Of a stretch of DNA of 64,000 bases, positions 35,317 through 43,952 are shown piece after piece. Under the pieces are notes generated by a model. It worked only from the letters and a program-made list of their open reading frames with translations, was not told the DNA's origin and did no database searches. Source of the DNA: Granulicella sp. 5B5. GTDB lineage: Bacteria; Acidobacteriota; Terriglobia; Terriglobales; Acidobacteriaceae. Positions within the stretch are counted from its first letter, which is position 1; every line of letters begins with the position of its first letter. Made by a program: the position numbers and the translations under genes. The stretch covers positions 1,922,001 to 1,986,000 of the forward strand of contig NZ_CP046444.1 in the NCBI RefSeq assembly GCF_014083945.1, written 5' to 3'.

Positions 35317-35961
35317 TTACTTGGAGGGCGGCGTGGCCGGGCGGCGCGCTGGCACCGGGGCCGACGGCGGCGGGGCCGCAATGCCGGACACCTTGTTGTA
35401 CGCATTCACCACAGCCTGCGTGATGTCCGTCTCCGGCAGCGCCCACAGGACGGGGTTGGCGGCCTGCTGGTTGCCGCCCACGTTCAGCAGCAGCGTAAAG
35501 CCGTTGGCCTGCACATACTTCACAGCCTCGCCACCGACCTTCTGCGCCACCTTGCCGTACGCTTCCTGCAAGTCGCTCTGGTAGGAGTTCTGCGCATCTT
35601 CCGCATCGCGCTGCAGGTTCTTCTCCTTAGTGTCGATGTTCTTGATCAGCGTCGCGCGCTGGTCGTCGGGAGCGTTCGCCGGCAGCGCCTGCAGCTGCGC
35701 CTTCAGCGTATCCACTTCCTTGGCCTGCGTATCGATCTGGCTCTTCTTCGGCTCGTACTTCTTCTGGATGTCGGCCACAGCTCGCTGGCCTTCATTGGTG
35801 CGGACCACCGCCTCCTCAAAGGCGATGATGGCGATCTTGGCGGGTACAGCCTGGGGAGCAACAGCGGCCGCGGCAGGTGCTGCAGCCGGAGCCTGAGCTG
35901 CGAGGGTGGACGTAGCGAGGCCTGCGGCCAACGCCGTAGCAAATACAAAGATGCGCTTCAT
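35317..35961 (-). CDS. OmpH/Skp family periplasmic chaperone
   Basis: Periplasmic holdase that escorts outer-membrane proteins, 214 residues from the ATG at 35959-35961. Signal peptide (MKRIFVFATALAAGLATSTLAAQA), an Ala/Pro linker, then the Skp core: a strand (AKIAIIAFEEAVVRTNEG), a long coiled-coil hairpin with many Lys/Gln/Asp, and a returning strand (GFTLLLNVGGNQQAANPVLW). A Pro-rich tail ends the protein. An in-frame ATG nine codons upstream exists, but the signal peptide argues for this one. It lies opposite the long spacer and leader region. Confidence 0.87.
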   Translation of the reverse strand: MKRIFVFATALAAGLATSTLAAQAPAAAPAAAAVAPQAVPAKIAIIAFEEAVVRTNEGQRAVADIQKKYEPKKSQIDTQAKEVDTLKAQLQALPANAPDDQRATLIKNIDTKEKNLQRDAEDAQNSYQSDLQEAYGKVAQKVGGEAVKYVQANGFTLLLNVGGNQQAANPVLWALPETDITQAVVNAYNKVSGIAAPPPSAPVPARRPATPPSK

Positions 35962-36750
35962 TGGGTGTGTGAGACTCCTTACAAGCATCCGGCTTTCCGG
36001 AATAAAAGATTTCGGCTAGGTCGCTTCACTGCACAGGTAACGTTTCGCCAACGTAGACCATCTATATAGACGGTCTGCATCCAACGATGTCTGTCCGTGC
36101 CGAAACGAATACGGCCGCACCTTCCTCCGCCCGAGGTACAGTGCCTGCGGCTCTTTTCCTTAGTTTTGAGACAAAGGTAGAAGTGCAGGCGCGAGAGGAC
36201 AGTCGGCTAGCTGCGATTATAGGAAAGCCCCGTTAGACGGTCAATGCGGTCAAGCTGGCTCCCGGCCGGCAACAACCCAACCTCAACATCACAAAGCCGC
36301 TCTGACTTCTTCAAAAATCCGGAGAGCGGCACATACAATCCTCCATATTTTGGGGACACCACCCGTCTGTCCGGTGGCTTTTCGCTGAAAACAAAGCATT
36401 CCCAGTTTGGTACGGAGATTGCTCTATGTATCTGTGTTCGAGCTTTGGTCAGTCCCCGAAAGGGAAGCCTGGCGAGAATCCTCGGTTTTGAGGGCGTCTG
36501 TAAATCTTTCGATAAGGTTTGCAAATCGACGCTCCTGGTGACAGACGCGTCCCAAGAGACGCGCTCCCTTCTCAACCGGGCGAGGTACGACTCAGGAGGC
36601 CAGTGACTGGCCATTCAAGCTGCTGAGGGCCATCTTCCGGGGAGGGGAGATGGCCCATCGGCTCGTTCAGGGGCAAAATTTCGGGCGCGGACTTCTTAAA
36701 ACACCCCCGCTTTACTCTCCCTGGAACCAGCGCCGGTGCGATGCCTCAAG
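35962..36750. other. Large intergenic region without a supported gene
   Basis: Lower GC than its neighbours. Both strands are open around 36207-36614, but neither translation resembles a protein family, has a convincing SD or shows the third-position GC bias of real genes here. A perfect 9-bp hairpin GGGCCATCT/AGATGGCCC lies at 36627-36656. The low-coordinate end presumably carries the Skp promoter. Confidence 0.5.
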
Positions 36751-36758
36751 ACATTTGC

Positions 36759-36787
36759 TTGCACTTCCCCCCTGCCGGGCGTACTAT
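36759..36787 (+). promoter_or_regulatory. Strong sigma70-type promoter for the structured leader
   Basis: TTGCAC (36759-36764) and TACTAT (36782-36787) are separated by 17 bp, close to the housekeeping consensus. The expected start of transcription is near 36794, which would give a leader of about 660 nt before the ATG at 37452. Confidence 0.6.
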
Positions 36788-36793
36788 CAGGTT

Positions 36794-37451
36794 GTTCGGC
36801 AGCCAGCGTTTCGCTTCAGGCCGTGAGTCGTCCGGCGAGGTGAGCGAACGCAGAAGCCCCGAATCAACCGCTTGAAACGGTGTCGCAGACAGATTGAGTT
36901 GGGGCTGTAGCGCCTTCAAGACCAAGCTTCTCCGCTGTCCACAGTTGACGAGACGACCATGACCGCAGGTAGTTAGAGGACACGCTCCACCGCACCGGCT
37001 TAGCTGGTACAGTGTTGGCTATCCTGCAAAACAACCGGCGGCGGATACTGGGGCGCAGCGGCAATGGCTCTATGCAGAGTAGGCATTTCGTACCGGTTGC
37101 AGGGATGAAGTTCGTTTGCAGGGACCAGGAGCCGCCAGAGTCCTGCCCGCAGACGCAGTACGAACAAGGCACGTAAGCAGGCCGTGCGCGGGGTGCAGCG
37201 GACGGGCCGTGACAACAGGGAACTCCACGCCGGCGGCTTGCCGGGGAAGAGTTTCTACCCAACCCGGCAACAGGCAGCAAGGCTGCGCCGGAGACCGATG
37301 TACCCAAAACTTTGAGCCAACGCTTGAGAGTGCAATTGACTGGATCGCTTCGAGAGATACACCGTTCGCAGACGCTGGGCGTCGCGACGCGGTTGCTCCT
37401 TTGTCGCGAAACCGTCTCAGGCACCCAATTGCAAGGGGAAACCACAGCACC
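36794..37451 (+). ncRNA. Candidate structured 5' leader or noncoding RNA
   Basis: Downstream of the promoter the sequence has strong pairing potential. GCGTTTCGCT (36807) pairs with AGCGAACGC (about 36844). AGCCCC pairs with GGGGCT around 36855-36908, extended by TCAA/TTGA. Further GC-rich hairpins lie around 37160-37300. I looked for RNase P, tmRNA, SRP RNA and known riboswitch signatures and found none. It is either a long leader of the downstream gene or an independent RNA. Confidence 0.4.
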
Positions 37452-38633
37452 ATGTCAGAGCAGAATGCAGTAGAGACGCCGTCGTACAACGCGGCGGAGG
37501 ATTTTGACGGAGCCAGTTACGGCGACGGAGACTACAACAACGCGGAGTTCGACTCCGGCGATAGCGACGGCCCGCCTGCCCCAGGCACTGGGCAGAGCAA
37601 GAGCAGCCGCCGCCGTCGGCGCAAGCGCAAGAACAAGCTCGCCGGAGACAGCGCTCCCGCAGCCGATGGCGCATCGGCCGCCGCACCCGTTGTGATGGAA
37701 GGCGAGAGCCTAGCCCTGGCTGCCTCCGCTGCACCTCAGAGCAACAATCAGGCCAGCAATCCGACCAACAATCAGCCCCGCAAGCAGGCCAACAACCAGC
37801 AGGGACAGCAGAACGGCCAACCGCAGGGACAGGGCGGCAAGCGCTGGAAGAAGAAGTTCCGTGACCGGGAGCGTCGTCCCGGCGGCGGCGGTGGCCGCAA
37901 CGAGAACCCTGGCAACGACTTCCGCGCCGACAACAACAACGGCAGCAATGGCAGCGGCTACAACGGCGGCTATCGCCAGAACTCGCTGCCCGACAACTTC
38001 GGCAACCAGATCAACGGCTTCAAGCGCAAGAACAAGGGCGGCCAGCAGAAGGACCGCGGCTTCGTGGGCCCCATGGATCACAGCTACCGCGATGCCTCGG
38101 CTGACTTCAACGGCGCGCCTCCGTCGACGATCCAGCTGCACGGCAGCGGCCGTCGCGGCGGGCACCGCCACCACGGCGACTCGCAGCCAATCGACCACTC
38201 CATGCCGCGCCCTGTACCCATCCCTGAAGGCGCGCAGACCCACATCTACTTCTTCATCGAAGAGCTCTTCTTCCAGGCAAAAATTCAGGAGACCGCGAAG
38301 AAACTCGGCGTGAAGGTGGCCTTCATCAAGAACGACAAGGACGCCGTCGCCGAGCTCATCGACAGCGAAGAGAACAGGCCCGCGCTCATCGTCTTCGACC
38401 TGAACAACGCGAACGCCAAGCCCATGACGCTGATCCCGAAGCTCAAGTCCAAGCTGAAGAAGTCGGCCTCCATTATCGGCTTCCTCTCGCACCTGCAGGG
38501 AGACCTGAAGGCCAAGGCCACCGAAGCCGGTTGCGACGTCGTGATGCCCCGCGCCGCCTTCAGCCAAAACCTCCCCAACCTCCTGCGCCGCTACGGCGTG
38601 GAGGAGGCGGAAGAGATCAACTACAACTACTAG
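37452..38633 (+). CDS. Asn/Gly/Arg-rich protein with C-terminal receiver-like domain
   Basis: 393-residue protein in two parts. Residues 1-260 are low complexity: an acidic start, a Lys/Arg patch (SSRRRRRKRKNKLAG), then Gln/Asn- and Gly/Arg-rich segments with RGG-like and NNNGSNG stretches. Such composition is typical of RNA-binding or condensate-forming proteins. Residues ~265-393 form an alpha/beta domain resembling a response-regulator receiver (FFIEELFFQAKIQETAKKLG, then RPALIVFDLNN with an Asp at the usual position). The start at the ATG at 37452 removes a long upstream open frame that overlaps the leader. Function unknown. Confidence 0.8.
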   Translation: MSEQNAVETPSYNAAEDFDGASYGDGDYNNAEFDSGDSDGPPAPGTGQSKSSRRRRRKRKNKLAGDSAPAADGASAAAPVVMEGESLALAASAAPQSNNQASNPTNNQPRKQANNQQGQQNGQPQGQGGKRWKKKFRDRERRPGGGGGRNENPGNDFRADNNNGSNGSGYNGGYRQNSLPDNFGNQINGFKRKNKGGQQKDRGFVGPMDHSYRDASADFNGAPPSTIQLHGSGRRGGHRHHGDSQPIDHSMPRPVPIPEGAQTHIYFFIEELFFQAKIQETAKKLGVKVAFIKNDKDAVAELIDSEENRPALIVFDLNNANAKPMTLIPKLKSKLKKSASIIGFLSHLQGDLKAKATEAGCDVVMPRAAFSQNLPNLLRRYGVEEAEEINYNY

Positions 38634-38653
38634 TGCGTCTCGTCACAAACCAG

Positions 38654-38693
38654 AGAGCGCCTGTTCGGTCATCGAATAGGCGCTCTTTCTCTT
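38654..38693 (+). terminator. Intrinsic terminator
   Basis: AGAGCGCCT (38654-38662) pairs perfectly with AGGCGCTCT (38678-38686), followed by TTCTCTT. It ends the transcript of the receiver-like protein gene, 21 bp past its stop. Confidence 0.75.
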
Positions 38694-38734
38694 CGGGCCC
38701 TCTCTCTGCATCCAAACAAGTGAGGTACGAAACC

Positions 38735-38938
38735 ATGCCAACCACTCATCACTCCGCCGCCGCTGAACGCCATCTGCAGGCGGCCCACGCTCACGAGGCC
38801 GCTGCCGCTTCGCACAACATGAACGACCATTTGCGCGCACATGAGCAATCGAAGCTCGCCTACGAGCACTCGATCGAGGCCCATCGGCAGACCGAGCACA
38901 TCGCAGAAGAAGAGGCTAAGGCAGCCGCTAAGAAGTAG
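38735..38938 (+). CDS. Small His/Ala-rich helical protein
   Basis: 67 residues, His- and Ala-rich and predicted to be almost entirely helical (MPTTHHSAAAERHLQAAHAH...), with regularly spaced His and Glu. It has a good GAGG SD 9 nt before the ATG at 38735 and is bracketed by two intrinsic terminators, so it is its own transcription unit. No family recognised; similar short His/Ala-rich proteins are sometimes stress- or metal-related, which here is a guess. Confidence 0.7.
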   Translation: MPTTHHSAAAERHLQAAHAHEAAAASHNMNDHLRAHEQSKLAYEHSIEAHRQTEHIAEEEAKAAAKK

Positions 38939-38951
38939 CGAACTGCAACAC

Positions 38952-38985
38952 AAAGGGAGCGGCGATGCATTCGCCGCTCCCTTTT
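38952..38985. terminator. Bidirectional intrinsic terminator
   Basis: A perfect 11-bp stem (GGGAGCGGCGA/TCGCCGCTCCC, loop TGCAT) with TTTT following and AAA preceding, between the convergent small protein gene and the oxidase gene. Confidence 0.85.
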
Positions 38986-38999
38986 ATGTTGCACTCAGC

Positions 39000-40346
39000 T
39001 CAGGCGCCAAAAACCTCGTGGTCCATGTAAGCGTTGCGGAACTTCCCTTGCGGGTCGTACTCCTTCACCATGGCTTTGAAGGCGCCAAGCTTCGGGTACT
39101 CCGCATCGAGCGTCGCAGGCGGCATCGTATACACCTTCGCCCAGTGTGGCCGCGGATGGAACGGCGCGAGCTTCGCTTCGATCAGTGGCAGCACCGCATG
39201 CACCGCGTCCGGCTCAGGCTTCCACGTAAAGTGGATCGCCATGGATTCGCGCCCATGCGCCATGCTGAGCCAAAGGTCATCGGCGGCAATTGTGCGCAGC
39301 TCTGTGATGAACAGGTGCGGCGAGATGTGATCGCGCAGCTCCTCTACCGCGCGGATCGCCGCGTATCCATGCTCGCGCCCCACGAAGTATTCGGTCTGGA
39401 TCTCGCGCCCGCTTGACGGCGTGAAGTTCATGCGGAAGTGCGGCATCCGCTCATACCACGGCCCCGGGATGCCCATTTGCTCCGTGCACGGCTCCGCGTC
39501 ATGGCCCGGCACAGGATGCAGCTTCTTGGTCTGCACCGTCGCACCGTAGAACTCCTTCGGCAGCGTCGCCGGATCATCCGGATGCACGCGGCTCTTGATC
39601 CACACCTGCCCGATGCGATGGTGCTGCCAGTCGGTGAACAGGCTCGTGCTGTAGCCACTCGCAAAGATCGCGTCGAGGTTGTGCTCCAGCTGGTCCATCG
39701 ACAGGTTCTCGTACACCACCTGCCGCATCTGGAACGTCGGCTCCACGCGCAGCGTCACCTTCGTCGCCACGCCCAGCGCGCCCAGGTTCACCACCGCGCC
39801 GAGAAACCTGTCGCCATCCCTCTCGTGCGACAGCGTCACCACCTTGCCGTCGGCCGTCACCATCTCCAGCCCCACCATCGCCGTTGAAAGGTTCCCATTG
39901 CGCGGCCCTGACCCATGCGTCGCCGTCGCGCACGCGCCCATCACCGAGATGTGCGGCAGCGACGCCAGGTTGTGCAGCGCATACCCCTGCGCATCGAGCC
40001 ACGGAGCCAGCTTGCCATACGTCACACCCGCGCCCACGGTCACCGTCTTCGCGGCCTTATCCACGGTCATGGTATCCAGCGCCTTCACCGAGATCTGCGC
40101 GTCATAGCTGTCCGCGATGCCGTTGAACGAGTGCCGCGACCCCAGCGCCCGCAGCTTCGCATGGCTCATCACCGCGTGCTGTACCTCCTCGACGGTCTTC
40201 GGCTCCAGCAGCTCCTTCGCGTGAAACGTGTAGTTACCCGCCCAGTTCGTGCGCGGCTCCGCACTGCCCTGCGCGAACGCAAGGTCGCCGACGAGGCTCG
40301 ATGCCAGAAATGCACCCGTAGTCTTCAAGAACTCCCTCTTGTTCAT
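39000..40346 (-). CDS. FAD-linked alditol/xylitol oxidase-like protein
   Basis: Flavoenzyme of the VAO/aldonolactone-oxidase family, 448 residues from the ATG at 40344-40346 (GGAG 6 nt upstream). An N-terminal Tat-like leader (KREFLKTTGAFLASSLVG, with KR in place of RR) suggests export. The order fits alditol oxidases: NWAGNYTF, the FAD loop GSRHSFNGI (His for covalent flavin), ATATHGSG, and the C-terminal ELRTIAADDLWLS block. It would oxidise polyols or aldonolactones and yield H2O2. The substrate is not fixed. Confidence 0.88.
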   Translation of the reverse strand: MNKREFLKTTGAFLASSLVGDLAFAQGSAEPRTNWAGNYTFHAKELLEPKTVEEVQHAVMSHAKLRALGSRHSFNGIADSYDAQISVKALDTMTVDKAAKTVTVGAGVTYGKLAPWLDAQGYALHNLASLPHISVMGACATATHGSGPRNGNLSTAMVGLEMVTADGKVVTLSHERDGDRFLGAVVNLGALGVATKVTLRVEPTFQMRQVVYENLSMDQLEHNLDAIFASGYSTSLFTDWQHHRIGQVWIKSRVHPDDPATLPKEFYGATVQTKKLHPVPGHDAEPCTEQMGIPGPWYERMPHFRMNFTPSSGREIQTEYFVGREHGYAAIRAVEELRDHISPHLFITELRTIAADDLWLSMAHGRESMAIHFTWKPEPDAVHAVLPLIEAKLAPFHPRPHWAKVYTMPPATLDAEYPKLGAFKAMVKEYDPQGKFRNAYMDHEVFGA

Positions 40347-40462
40347 CGTAATCTCCGCGACCGCGATGGCCACTGCTTGGCGGTCGGGGAAGTGTAAACG
40401 ATTCGCGCGCACGCTTGTCATCGTCGCTGGCGGACCGGCCTCGCCTGCTGCACAATGGAACC

Positions 40463-41071
40463 GTGACCACCGCGAAGAAATCGCCCGACGCCACCTCCCT
40501 GCCCCGCTGCACCTGGGCCCAAAACGACCCCATGATGCGCCACTACCATGACGCCGAGTGGGGCGTGCCCGAGCACGACAGCCGCGCGCTATGGGAACTG
40601 TTGATGCTCGAAGGCTTTCAGGCCGGGCTCTCTTGGTCCATCATCCTGCGCAAGCGCGAGGGCTTTCGCAAAGCGTTCAAAGGATTCGACCCAAAGAAAG
40701 TCGCGCGCTTCACCGAGGCAGACATCGAGCGCCTGATGCAGGACGAGGGCATCGTCCGCGCCCGCGCCAAGATCGTAGCCACCATCGCCGGCGCGCGGAT
40801 CTACCTCGCCATGCAGAAGGCCGACGAAGACTTCGCCGATTATGTCTGGAGCTTCACCAAGGGCAAGTCCGTGCACGACTCCTGGGACCAGACCGGCCCC
40901 ATCCCCGCCAAAACTCCGCTTGCCGAGATCGTCTCCAAAGACCTGAAGAAGCGTGGCTTCAAGTTCTGCGGCCCGGTCATCGTCTACTCCTGGCTGCAGG
41001 CAGCGGGCATCGTCAACGACCACGCAACAGCGTGCTTTCGCCGCAAGGCCGTCAAGCGCAGCCCGCTCTAG
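40463..41071 (+). CDS. tag: DNA-3-methyladenine glycosylase I
   Basis: Excises 3-methyladenine from alkylated DNA. The 202-residue product has all four zinc-snap ligands: C16 and H29 (13 apart, as C4 and H17 in E. coli), and H187 and C191 near the C-terminus. The opening block RCTWAQNDPMMRHYHDAEWG is the Tag signature. The start is the GTG at 40463; the frame is open for 16 more codons upstream, without a good SD. The stop overlaps that of the convergent SPFH gene. Confidence 0.93.
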   Translation: MTTAKKSPDATSLPRCTWAQNDPMMRHYHDAEWGVPEHDSRALWELLMLEGFQAGLSWSIILRKREGFRKAFKGFDPKKVARFTEADIERLMQDEGIVRARAKIVATIAGARIYLAMQKADEDFADYVWSFTKGKSVHDSWDQTGPIPAKTPLAEIVSKDLKKRGFKFCGPVIVYSWLQAAGIVNDHATACFRRKAVKRSPL

Positions 41072-42069
41072 CTGCCCACATAGGGGTTCGGCGTACCCGG
41101 CGTTCCGACGGGGGGCGGCGGCGGATTCTCCGGCCGCTCCGGCAACACAACGCGTGGCGCGTCGACACCGTGCATGGGAATCTGCCCGCCGCGAAGCCCG
41201 GCAAGAATCTGCGTCTGGAAGTCATTCGATGCACCCGGGTTGTTGGGCAGGAAGAGCGTATTGGTTCCCCCACGCGTTCCGATATCGCGCAGCGTGTCGA
41301 AGTACTGCGTCAGCAGCACCAGCGCCATAACCTCGCCGGCAGAGGTGTTCGGAACGCCCTGCTGGAAGTGCTCGATCGAGGCGGAGAGGCCGTCGATGAT
41401 CGCCTGCCGCTCGCGCGCGATACCGTTGCCCTGCAGCGCCTTCGACTCCGCTTCGGCCTCAGCCTGCTTTACCTTCAGGATCTTCTCTGCCTCGCCGCGC
41501 GCCTGCGCCGCAACCTGCGCGCGCTGCGCCGCGTTGATGTCGTTCATCGCGGTCTTCACCTTGATGTCCGGGATGATGTCCGTCACCAGCGCGGTAAGAA
41601 TGTTGAAGCCGAACCCGCTCATGATCTGGTCCAGCTCGTTCTTCACCGCCACTGAAATCCCCGACTGCTGCTCGAACGTCTCATCCAGCGTCAGCTTCGG
41701 CACATGCCCCAGGATCGAGTTGAACACGAAGCTCTCAATCTGCTTCTGCGGGCTCGACAGCTTGTAAAACGCATCGGCAATCTTGTCATCCAGCACCTGG
41801 TATTGCACGCTCACCGGGATCTGAACGAACACGTTGTCGTGCGTCTTGGTCTCCACCGAGAACTGCGCCTGCTTCACCATCAGGTCGACAAAGTACACGC
41901 GCTCGGCGAATGGCATCAGCAGATGCAGCCCCGGCCGCGTGATGCGAACGAACTTGCCAAAGCGTTCCACCACACCCGCTGTAGCGGTGCGCACGGTATA
42001 GTACGTCTTCGCAATCAGAATCAGAACAAACAGCGCAGCGACAAGCAGCAACAACAAAACCGGCGTCAT
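41068..42069 (-). CDS. SPFH/Band 7 (stomatin-like) membrane protein
   Basis: 333-residue protein with one N-terminal membrane helix (LLLLLVAALFVLILIA) and an SPFH domain (VVERFGKFVRITRPGLHLLMPF, FVQIPVSVQYQV). A long Ala/Glu/Gln coiled coil follows (QRAQVAAQARGEAEKILKVK), then a Pro-rich tail. It resembles paraslipin/HflK-like scaffolds that organise membrane microdomains or modulate proteases. No NfeD partner is adjacent. The stop codon shares the CTAG palindrome with the tag stop. Confidence 0.92.
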   Translation of the reverse strand: MTPVLLLLLVAALFVLILIAKTYYTVRTATAGVVERFGKFVRITRPGLHLLMPFAERVYFVDLMVKQAQFSVETKTHDNVFVQIPVSVQYQVLDDKIADAFYKLSSPQKQIESFVFNSILGHVPKLTLDETFEQQSGISVAVKNELDQIMSGFGFNILTALVTDIIPDIKVKTAMNDINAAQRAQVAAQARGEAEKILKVKQAEAEAESKALQGNGIARERQAIIDGLSASIEHFQQGVPNTSAGEVMALVLLTQYFDTLRDIGTRGGTNTLFLPNNPGASNDFQTQILAGLRGGQIPMHGVDAPRVVLPERPENPPPPPVGTPGTPNPYVGS

Positions 42070-42225
42070 AGATGCGTCTCCAATACGAGCCTAAGCATAT
42101 ACCGCCGCCGCGCACGGCCTGCATGAATTCGAGAAATCTCGCTAACCGCACACGCACTGCTGCTCATCTGCGCCAAAATCATTGATAGCAACGTCTCCCA
42201 AGTACAGCCTACACAGGAGCCCTCC

Positions 42226-43926
42226 ATGCAGCGTCTCAGCCGTCTCGCGCAAGCCAGCTTCGCCGTCTCTCTCTGCCTCGCCGCCCCGCTCCTCGCGCAG
42301 ACGCCCTCGCAGCCCACGCCGCCCGTCTCGCTCCCCGCAAATCTCCCTGTACTCTCCGCAGCCGAGCAGGCGCGGCTCGACCCGCTGCTCATGGAAATCG
42401 ACATCCCGCGCCTTCGCGCGCTCTACGCCGCGCACAAGCTCACCGTCACGCAGGTCACGCGCTGGTACATCACCCGCATCGCGCGTTACGACGGCATCTA
42501 TCGCGACGTGCAGACCGTCGACGCCACCGGCGCGCTCGCCATCGCCAAACACGAAGACGCCAACCACTCCACCCCGCATGGCCCGCTCTGGGGCGTCCCC
42601 ATGGTCATCAAAGCCAACACCGCCATCCAGGGCCTCCCCGACACCGACGGCTGGGCCGGCTTCGCCATCCCCGGCCATGAGTTCATCGCGCCCCGCGATG
42701 CCACCGTCGTCGCCCGCCTCCGTGCCGCAGGAGTCGTTATTCTCGGCATCACCAACATGCCCGACTTTGCCGCCAGCGACACCAACCGCTCCACCGCCTT
42801 TGGCCGCACCGGCAACGCGTATGACGTCCGCTTTTCTCCCGGCGGCTCCTCCGGGGGCACCGTCACGGCAGTCACCTCGAACGAAGCCGTGCTTGGCACC
42901 GGCACCGATACTGCCAACTCCATCCGCATGCCGTCGGGCACCAGCTCCGTCGTCGGCCTGCTGCCCACGCGCGGCCTCACCTCCATCGCCGGCATCGCGC
43001 CGCTCGACTGGCTCCGCGACAACACCGGCCCCATCTCCCGCAACGTCACCGACGTCGCCATAGCCCTCGGTGTGATGGCCGGTGAAGACCCGCTCGACTT
43101 CCGCACAGAAGGCTCCGCGCAGAAAGCCCAACCCGGTCCCTACACGCAGTACCTCAAGAAGGACGCGCTCAAAGGCAAACGTTTCGGCGTCCCCGCCTTC
43201 ATCCTCGCCACAGCTACCAGCGACTACCGTGGCCGCTCCAACGGCATGCAGCCCGAGACACGCGCCATGCTGATGCAGACACTCGACCAGCTCCGCGCCG
43301 CCGGCGCCACCATCGTCATCGACGACAACCTGCTGCCTGCATCCTTCCTCGAGCTCATCCGCAAGGTCGACACACAGCCCTATCGCAAGGACGGAGCCGA
43401 CCAGTGGCTCGCCGCCTTCGGCCCCGCCGAATACCACACCGGCGCCGAGTACGAAAAAGCCACCGGCCAGCCCATGCCGCCCGTCTTCACCGGCGCGCCG
43501 CGCAGGCCGTCACCTGACACGCCTCCACAGACCGTCCTCAAGACTGACCCCAACGCCGACAAAAACTTCTTCGGCCCGCAGCGCGAAGCCCTCGCCGCCT
43601 ACAACGACACCCTCACAAAGTTCCACCTCGACGGCCTCGTCTACCCCAGCGCCCAGATGCCTCCGCCCGACGAGACCATGCCGCAAAACGGCCAGCTCTC
43701 CGGCGGCCCACACTCCGCCACCGGCTGGGTCAACAGTATCGGCATCCCGGCCATCGTGGTGCCCGCAGGCTACTATCCCAACGGCCTGCCCTTCGGCCTC
43801 GAAATCGACACACGCCAGTGGCACGACGGCGACCTGCTCGGCTACGCGTATGCCTATGAGCAGGCCACCCACCTCCGCAAACCACCCGTGCTTGTAGAAA
43901 AGGGCCTGCTGCCGATCCCGCAGTAG
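42226..43926 (+). CDS. Secreted amidase, amidase signature family
   Basis: 566-residue hydrolase with a signal peptide (ASFAVSLCLAAPLLAQ). The Ser-Ser-Lys catalytic triad of the amidase signature family is visible: K129 (VIKANT), S208/S209 (GGSSGGT) and S232 in GTDTANSIRMPS. It cleaves an amide or ester of unknown structure outside the cytoplasm. Its start has AGGAG upstream. It ends 26 bp before the convergent fucosidase gene; a functional link is not established. Confidence 0.9.
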   Translation: MQRLSRLAQASFAVSLCLAAPLLAQTPSQPTPPVSLPANLPVLSAAEQARLDPLLMEIDIPRLRALYAAHKLTVTQVTRWYITRIARYDGIYRDVQTVDATGALAIAKHEDANHSTPHGPLWGVPMVIKANTAIQGLPDTDGWAGFAIPGHEFIAPRDATVVARLRAAGVVILGITNMPDFAASDTNRSTAFGRTGNAYDVRFSPGGSSGGTVTAVTSNEAVLGTGTDTANSIRMPSGTSSVVGLLPTRGLTSIAGIAPLDWLRDNTGPISRNVTDVAIALGVMAGEDPLDFRTEGSAQKAQPGPYTQYLKKDALKGKRFGVPAFILATATSDYRGRSNGMQPETRAMLMQTLDQLRAAGATIVIDDNLLPASFLELIRKVDTQPYRKDGADQWLAAFGPAEYHTGAEYEKATGQPMPPVFTGAPRRPSPDTPPQTVLKTDPNADKNFFGPQREALAAYNDTLTKFHLDGLVYPSAQMPPPDETMPQNGQLSGGPHSATGWVNSIGIPAIVVPAGYYPNGLPFGLEIDTRQWHDGDLLGYAYAYEQATHLRKPPVLVEKGLLPIPQ

Positions 43927-43952
43927 ACCCTTCCCTTCAACACAAACAGCCG

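Noticed and set aside
36207-36614. Overlapping open frames on both strands in the large spacer (135 and 120 codons)
   Set aside because: Neither has an SD, a recognisable family or the third-position GC bias of genes in this window.
36794-37451. RNase P RNA, tmRNA or SRP RNA in the structured leader
   Set aside because: The conserved P4/CR-I pattern of RNase P, the tmRNA tag and T-arm, and the SRP GGAAG tetraloop region were looked for on both strands and not seen.
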